A stretch of DNA of 27,828 nucleotides from an uncultured Bacilli bacterium (GTDB lineage Bacteria; Bacillota_I; Bacilli_A; RF39; UBA660), in assembly GCA_947631345.1 (NCBI GenBank), contig CANRKW010000005.1, positions 1-27,828 on the forward strand. Reading direction: 5' to 3'. A program made the translations under genes and the position numbers. Position 1 is the stretch's first letter, and each line of letters starts with the position of its first letter. A model generated the notes under the pieces. It saw only the letters and a program-made list of their open reading frames with translations. It was not told where the DNA came from and searched no databases. This document shows positions 23,318 through 27,828 of this stretch, in pieces.

Positions 23318-23648
23318 CTTTTTCATTGTTTTCTTCTGTACTTATACAAGTAAAATCTATATCATAATTATAAAACACAAACTTTTTATCTACTCTTATA
23401 TCAGCTGCACATACTTTATCATCTAGCCTTAATTCCTTTATATACCCTTTTTCTTCTAATTCTTCTGAAGTTATGTTAAGGGGTAATTTCACATTTTTTT
23501 CTTTTATATAATTTAATACATCACTTTTTACTTCTTCTTTTAATGAAATATATTTGAGTTCATCTTTATAATAAGAAGCAAATGCATATATTCCTAATAA
23601 AATGCTCGTTACTAAAGTTGCCCATACTATCATAACTTTATTACTCAT
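23307..23648 (-). CDS. Pseudopilin-like single-TM protein, copy B
   Basis: 113 residues: N-terminal membrane helix (about 5-24), an amphipathic helix (LKEEVKSDVLNYIKEKN), GYIKELRLDDKVCAADIRV and DFTCIS. The order (helix, G-Y-I-x-x-L, two cysteines about 20 residues apart separated by strands) matches the protein encoded just upstream, so the pair are diverged paralogues. The shape is that of a small pseudopilin or secreted domain with a probable disulfide, but the prepilin G-F-x-x-x-E cleavage motif is absent. Start overlaps the preceding stop (TAATG). Confidence 0.6.
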   Translation of the reverse strand: MSNKVMIVWATLVTSILLGIYAFASYYKDELKYISLKEEVKSDVLNYIKEKNVKLPLNITSEELEEKGYIKELRLDDKVCAADIRVDKKFVFYNYDIDFTCISTEENNEKDTI

Positions 23649-24052
23649 TAGCCATCCTTTCTTTCATTATAGCCTTCTGTTACATAATTATTACATTTTA
23701 AGTAAACGTCATAATGAATATCATCACTTTTATAAACTGCAACATATCCACTGCAAGAATCACCATTGTTATCTTTAAGTTTTCCTATGTAACCACTTCT
23801 ATGTAGTCCACTTATCTTTATATATAATGTATCTATTCCAAGTTCATTATTATAAAAGTCGCTTACATATCTTTTAGAAGCTTCTCTTACTTTGTTTTCC
23901 ATCTCGGCATAATTAGTTTCTGTTTGTGTAGATGTTTCACCATTTATAAGACCTACTTTTCTAAGACCTAGATAAGTTATAATTAAGCAAACTATAAAAA
24001 TTAGCAAAAATACTATAAAAGCTACTAGCCCCCATCCATTTTTCTTTACCAT
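23648..24052 (-). CDS. Pseudopilin-like single-TM protein, copy A
   Basis: 134 residues: short basic N-terminus then a long hydrophobic helix (KKNGWGLVAFIVFLLIFIV, about 4-30), a helical stalk (EMENKVREASKRYVSDFY), and a small extracellular domain with GYIGKL, SCSGYVAVY and YDVYLKCNNY. The two cysteines probably form a disulfide outside the cell. Overlaps topA's stop (TAATG), so it is translated with topA. Size and architecture suggest a type IV pilin-like subunit; NGWGLVAF is only a weak match to the prepilin cleavage region. It could serve the PilB/PilC/PilD machine, which is inference. Confidence 0.6.
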   Translation of the reverse strand: MVKKNGWGLVAFIVFLLIFIVCLIITYLGLRKVGLINGETSTQTETNYAEMENKVREASKRYVSDFYNNELGIDTLYIKISGLHRSGYIGKLKDNNGDSCSGYVAVYKSDDIHYDVYLKCNNYVTEGYNERKDG

Positions 24053-26088
24053 TATTCTTCAACTCCTTTAGTCACTTTATCACAAACTGGACAAAATACT
24101 TTATCTTTCTTTTCTACTTTTAATCCTTTACATTTTTCACATATTTCTCCAGTTGGTTTATCCCACAAAGCATATTTACATTTTGGATAATTATCACATC
24201 CATAGAATTCTTTATTTTTTCTTGTTTTCTTAACTATAATATTACCACCACATTTAGGACATTTGCAAATAATTGTTGTTTCTTTTTTTTCTTTTGGGAT
24301 GTATTTACATTCTGGGTATCCAGAACAAGCCACGAATTTACCGAATTTACCATATCTATAAACTAAATCTTTACCACATAATGGACATTTTTCTCCAGTT
24401 ACTTCTGGCTCTTCTTTTTTCATTTCTTCAAATGCTTCTTTTACTAAAGGTTCAAAATCTTTATAAAACTTATCTAATAATTCATACCATACTTCTTTAC
24501 CATCTGCAACTTTATCTAAATCAGTTTCCATATTACTTGTATATTCTACATTTATTATTTTACTAAAAAATTCTTGTAATTTATCTGTTACTTTTATACC
24601 TACATCAGTTGGAATAAATTTTTTCTCTTTAACTGTTATATATTTTCTTAATTTTAACACTTCTATTATTTTAACATAGGTACTAGGTCTTCCTATTCCT
24701 AAACTTTCTAATTCTTTTATTAGTTTTTCTTCGGTATATCTGCTAGGTGGTTCAGTAAAGTGACTAGTGTATTTTATTTCTTTACTTACTATTACTTTAG
24801 AATTAAAGTCAGTAAAATCAGGTAAATATATATCATTTGATTCCTCATATTCTCCATAAAGTTTTAAATAACCATCAAATATTTTTACAGAACCAGTTGC
24901 TGTGAATTTATAATCATTATTATCTAATGTTAAGGAAGTGCTGTTGTATTTAGCATCAGCCATTAAACTAGATAAAGCTCTTATATATATTAATTTGTAT
25001 AATTTGTATTCATCTGGTGTAAGATACTCTTTTATGCTTTCTGGTGTTCTTAAAATGCTAGTTGGTCTAATCGCTTCGTGAGCGTCTTGTACATTTTCTT
25101 TATTTTTTATGAAATGAGGTTTACCTACAAATTCACTTCCATATTTATTTTTAATGTAATTTACTGCATCTTTTACAAAAACATCACTTAATCTTACTGA
25201 ATCAGTTCTCATATAGGAAATCAAACCTACAGTTTCACTACCTATATTTTTACCTTCATATAACCCTTGGGCTAATCTCATTGTTTTTGAGGCACTGAAA
25301 TTTAGTCTCGCACTTGCCATTTGGGTTAATGTGCTAGTTGTAAATGGAGGCTTACTCTTTTTGTTCTTTTCTTTTACATCAATATTTTCTATTTGAAATG
25401 CATTACTTAATTTACTTATTATATTTTTTGCATCTATTTCTTTTTTTATTTCTATTTTTTTATTTTTGTATTTTGTTAGTGTTGCTGTAAAATCATTAAA
25501 AACACCCTCAATTGTAAAGTATTCTTCACTTACAAAGGCTTCTATTTCTCTTTCTCTATCTACAATTAGTTTTAGGGCAACTGATTGAACACGACCAGCA
25601 CTTTTGCCTTCAGTTTTATTTTGCATTAGTTTACTTAATCTAAATCCAATTATTCTATCTAAAATTCTTCTACTTTCTTGACTATGTACTAAATCCATAT
25701 CTATTTCTCTTGGATGTTTAAATGCTTCTTTTATTGCACTTTCAGTTATTTCGTTAAATACTACTCTTCCATAATTATCTTTAAGGTTTAAAGTATCTTG
25801 TAAATGCCAACTAATTGCTTCTCCTTCACGGTCTGGATCGGTTGCAAGAATTACATAGTCACTATTTTTTGCTTCTTTTTCTAATTCTTTAACTAACTTA
25901 CTTTTACCTGAAATAATCTTATAGTTTGGTTTAAAATTATCTGATAAATCCACCCCTAAACCATACTTACCAGAAGTAGACAAATCTCTTATATGGCCTT
26001 TACTAGAAGTTACTTTGTAATCTTTCCCTAAATACTTTTCGATAGTCTTACTTTTACTAGGACTTTCTACAATAACTAAATTTTTCAT
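24052..26088 (-). CDS. topA: DNA topoisomerase I
   Basis: Type IA topoisomerase that relaxes negative supercoils. The 678 residues show the TOPRIM start LVIVESPSKSKTIEKYLG with E8, TDPDREGEA (D84, D86, E90), the active-site tyrosine Y292 in LISYMRTDS, and three C-terminal zinc-ribbon-like units (CPLCGKDL...CSGYPECKY; CPKCGGN...CDNYPKCKY; CEKC...CPVC). The frame opens at GTG 26097, but that overlaps the GAGG; the ATG at 26088 is spaced correctly. The usual Bacilli neighbours dprA and trmFO are absent here. Confidence 0.96.
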   Translation of the reverse strand: MKNLVIVESPSKSKTIEKYLGKDYKVTSSKGHIRDLSTSGKYGLGVDLSDNFKPNYKIISGKSKLVKELEKEAKNSDYVILATDPDREGEAISWHLQDTLNLKDNYGRVVFNEITESAIKEAFKHPREIDMDLVHSQESRRILDRIIGFRLSKLMQNKTEGKSAGRVQSVALKLIVDREREIEAFVSEEYFTIEGVFNDFTATLTKYKNKKIEIKKEIDAKNIISKLSNAFQIENIDVKEKNKKSKPPFTTSTLTQMASARLNFSASKTMRLAQGLYEGKNIGSETVGLISYMRTDSVRLSDVFVKDAVNYIKNKYGSEFVGKPHFIKNKENVQDAHEAIRPTSILRTPESIKEYLTPDEYKLYKLIYIRALSSLMADAKYNSTSLTLDNNDYKFTATGSVKIFDGYLKLYGEYEESNDIYLPDFTDFNSKVIVSKEIKYTSHFTEPPSRYTEEKLIKELESLGIGRPSTYVKIIEVLKLRKYITVKEKKFIPTDVGIKVTDKLQEFFSKIINVEYTSNMETDLDKVADGKEVWYELLDKFYKDFEPLVKEAFEEMKKEEPEVTGEKCPLCGKDLVYRYGKFGKFVACSGYPECKYIPKEKKETTIICKCPKCGGNIIVKKTRKNKEFYGCDNYPKCKYALWDKPTGEICEKCKGLKVEKKDKVFCPVCDKVTKGVEE

Positions 26089-26130
26089 TTCTTTCACCTC
26101 AGTTTATACTAATATATGCACCCATTTAAT

Positions 26131-26159
26131 ATAATAGAAAAATAACCTATACTTGTCAA
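26131..26159 (-). promoter_or_regulatory. topA promoter
   Basis: Consensus TTGACA (26154-26159), 17 bp, TATTAT (26131-26136) on the minus strand; leader of about 36 nt. Confidence 0.75.
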
Positions 26160-26211
26160 GTCATTTTAAAACTTGTGTTTACTACATAAATGTAAATTAA
26201 TAAGTACAAAA

Positions 26212-27528
26212 TTATATAGTTTTAACTATCCATTTTCCTTTTTTATTAGCCCCGATTCTTTCTATTAATCCCATATCAATAAGTGTTTTAATGTTTCTTT
26301 GTATTGTTCTTATATTAGTATCAAGTTTTCTTGAAATGGCTTCTTGTGTAATAATTGGAGAATTTATCATAAGTCTCATAATTGATTCTTGTGTTTCAGT
26401 TAAATTGTTGCTTTTTGTATTATTTTGCTTTTCAGTCATAAACTTATTTTCATTAAATGGAAATGTAACTCTTATGAAATTTGGGAAAAACTCAAAACAA
26501 CTTTTGTCATAACTTTGTAAAATTCTTATTATTCCAGTTCCCATTTGTTCTACTAAATCTAAGTCGTTAAATACTTTCATTAATTCTTTATTTTTAGGTA
26601 AAGAATATCCTTCTAAAAACTCACTTTCTGTAATTGAAGGCTGTATGCCTCCATTTGAAGATATGACTAATTTATCGCTAAACATTTCAAATTTAGGTGC
26701 ATATTCATTTGACCAATCATTATGTACGATGGCATTTACAACTGCTTCTCTTACTGCTTTAAAATCATACATTTTTATTTCTTTTCTTTCTGGATAATCT
26801 ATTTTTGTAAATGTTCTATTTTCTATCTCTATTTTATTCAAAATATTATTTGTAGCTTTAACTATGGAACAGTTTCCAAAGTCTTCATTTTCAATTAAAT
26901 CAACTGCATTAGTTCCTGCATATTTTCCAAATCTAATAGAAATGTTATTATTATCAGCAAGTAAATAAGCATTGTAGTTAAATTTTCCATCATCAGTATA
27001 TAAATCTAATTGCTTTAAAAAATTATTATTAATTGTAAAACCTTTTTCTTCATAATATATTTTTAGTTGACTAAAAGTTAAATCTTGTCTAGGCGATACT
27101 ATATTTCTTAAAGATGGTCTCATTTTTTTGTTAACTCTGTTATTTATCATATCATATGGCATACTTTGTACTGAACTTCCAACTCTAATAAATGAACTAT
27201 CTGGAGTTAAGCCCATACCTCTTATATAATATGGATCATCAACACCTTTTGCTACTATTATTTTTATGTATTTTTTATCTCCTTCTTCTAAAACTAATAC
27301 ATCATAAAGTCCTAAAGTTGAAGGCACAATGTTATTTCTTATTCTGTCTTTTATAGTTCTTTGAAGTAAATCAATATTACCTTTAATTCCAACAACCTCG
27401 CCTTTGTCATTAACACCAATGTATATATTACCACCACTTGAATTTAGAAAAGAAATAACTTCCTTCTCTAAATCATCTGTTAATTTTACTTTAAATTCAT
27501 TTCTAATATCTTCTACTACTCCTAACAT
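26212..27528 (-). CDS. AlbA_2/Schlafen-type ATP-binding transcriptional regulator
   Basis: 438 residues in three parts. The N-terminal AlbA_2 (Schlafen-like) domain at about 8-125 shows the E-x-x-x-x-F-K type start, FLNSSGGNIYIGVNDKGEVVG and FIRVGSS. A GHKL-like HATPase_c_4 region follows (AVREAVVNAIVHNDW near 260, then FSDKLVISSNGG and GTGIIRI). The C-terminal winged helix (about 375-438) has ITQEAISRKLDTNIRTIQRNIKTLIDMGLIERIG. Proteins of this layout are annotated as putative regulators; some associate with mobile or defence regions. GGAGG precedes the ATG. The promoter lies in a 12-bp repeat array (27566-27625), which suggests self-regulation. No clear terminator follows. Confidence 0.85.
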   Translation of the reverse strand: MLGVVEDIRNEFKVKLTDDLEKEVISFLNSSGGNIYIGVNDKGEVVGIKGNIDLLQRTIKDRIRNNIVPSTLGLYDVLVLEEGDKKYIKIIVAKGVDDPYYIRGMGLTPDSSFIRVGSSVQSMPYDMINNRVNKKMRPSLRNIVSPRQDLTFSQLKIYYEEKGFTINNNFLKQLDLYTDDGKFNYNAYLLADNNNISIRFGKYAGTNAVDLIENEDFGNCSIVKATNNILNKIEIENRTFTKIDYPERKEIKMYDFKAVREAVVNAIVHNDWSNEYAPKFEMFSDKLVISSNGGIQPSITESEFLEGYSLPKNKELMKVFNDLDLVEQMGTGIIRILQSYDKSCFEFFPNFIRVTFPFNENKFMTEKQNNTKSNNLTETQESIMRLMINSPIITQEAISRKLDTNIRTIQRNIKTLIDMGLIERIGANKKGKWIVKTI

Positions 27529-27557
27529 AATTCTCCCTCCTTTAATTTTACGATATA

Positions 27558-27586
27558 ATTATACCATGTCGCAATAAATGTCGCAA
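27558..27586 (-). promoter_or_regulatory. Promoter of the AlbA_2 regulator, -35 inside the repeats
   Basis: TTGCGA (27581-27586), 17 bp, TATAAT (27558-27563) on the minus strand. The -35 hexamer is part of the second 12-bp repeat unit. Confidence 0.6.
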
Positions 27587-27625
27587 TAAATGTCGCAATA
27601 AATGTCGTAAGAAATGTCGTAAGAA
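27566..27625. repeat. Five tandem 12-bp repeats over a promoter
   Basis: Plus-strand ATGTCGCAATAA three times (27566-27601), then ATGTCGTAAGAA twice (27602-27625), with no spacer. The invariant part is ATGTCG; the second half differs between blocks. Unit length is close to one helical turn, so sites would lie along one face. The array spans an open but unlikely minus frame (27522-27752). Confidence 0.9.
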
Positions 27626-27678
27626 AACAATGATTTATATAATTTGTTTTTTCTCCTAGAATAAATCTTTTACATTTA

Positions 27679-27735
27679 TCAATAAATATCACTACTTGGG
27701 TAGATTCTAAATTTATATACTTTATTAACGAACAT
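27679..27735 (-). pseudogene. N-terminal remnant of an IS605-family TnpB
   Basis: ATG at 27735 with GGAG 8 nt before it starts an 18-codon frame, M-F-V-N-K-V-Y-K-F-R-I-Y-P-S-S, ending in TGA. TnpB (OrfB) proteins of IS200/IS605 elements typically begin with K-A-Y-K-F-R-I-Y-P, so this looks like the start of a tnpB whose body is gone or scrambled. An in-phase shift downstream gives FIDKCKRFI, faintly like the next TnpB segment. No tnpA is visible. Short, so moderately sure. Confidence 0.5.
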
Positions 27736-27759
27736 ACTATCATCTCCGTCAATAATTAA

Positions 27760-27788
27760 ACTATAACACTAACGTTTGTGTATGTCAA
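27760..27788 (-). promoter_or_regulatory. Promoter with operator-like palindrome ahead of the TnpB remnant
   Basis: Consensus TTGACA (27783-27788), 17 bp, TATAGT (27760-27765) with extended TG on the minus strand. The spacer is nearly all an imperfect palindrome (27766-27781: ACAC-x-AACGTT-x-GTGT), placed where a repressor would block polymerase. Confidence 0.6.
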
Positions 27789-27828
27789 GAAAATAAAACA
27801 AATTTTTTATATTTTTTTGGAGATGCAA

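Noticed and set aside
27566..27625. CRISPR array
   Set aside because: Units are 12 bp with no spacers and there are no cas genes.
27522..27752. 76-residue minus-strand frame with TTF/IATF repeats as a gene
   Set aside because: It starts at TTG without a proper ribosome site, its repeat motif is just the 12-bp DNA array read in frame, and it covers the promoter of the AlbA_2 gene.

Overview
The window is very AT-rich, densely packed DNA from a low-GC Gram-positive bacterium. TGA is used as a stop codon, so this is the standard bacterial code. The gene order reoM - ruvX - DUF1292 - mltG - trmR - trhP1 - trhP2 - (udk missing) - greA is the B. subtilis yrzL-yrrK-yrzB-yrrL-yrrM-yrrN-yrrO-greA cluster, which places the source in the Bacilli. 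MltG and a SpoVB/MurJ-type flippase imply a peptidoglycan wall. Small gene sizes, tight overlaps and divergent sequences suggest a reduced, probably uncultured gut-type lineage (RF39/Erysipelotrichia-like); that placement is inference.

Layout. 1-863: 5' part of hisS (minus), with a divergent flippase gene (935-2245). 2242-2964: membrane-anchored thioredoxin-like protein. 3044-4711: a two-gene AAA ATPase + RloB/TOPRIM-like pair, a plausible anti-phage system, whose second gene looks frameshifted in an A-run. 4838-7356: prepilin peptidase and a type IV pilus/competence platform protein with a long N-terminal extension. 7444-10055: rsmE - membrane coiled-coil protein - mtaB. 10154-11449: the matching PilB/ComGA ATPase on the other strand. 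11476-11572: a candidate small RNA with its own promoter and terminator. 11630-14248: three paralogous HExxH proteins plus a 12-codon scrap of a fourth. 14270-20518: tig, greA and the reoM...trhP2 operon (cell-wall control, recombination, U34 tRNA modification). 20627-20702: tRNA-Lys(CUU). 20719-23250: a small decayed accessory island beside the tRNA with a triply frameshifted S24-type repressor, divergent promoters and operator-like palindromes, and small phage/plasmid-type genes. 23307-26088: topA followed by two overlapping small pseudopilin-like genes. 26212-27528: an AlbA_2/Schlafen-type regulator whose promoter is built into five 12-bp direct repeats. At 27679-27735 there is an apparent N-terminal scrap of an IS605-family TnpB under an intact promoter.

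Functional themes: tRNA decoding (HisRS, tRNA-Lys, MtaB, TrhP1/2, TrmR), surface/pilus machinery (PilB, PilC, PilD, two pseudopilin-like proteins, a secreted thioredoxin), and several possibly mobile or defence modules. The most unusual points are the HExxH family, the small RNA candidate, the repeat-embedded albA promoter, the frameshifted RloB-like gene, and a probably leaderless rsmE. All identifications come from reading motifs and gene order; no database search was run.
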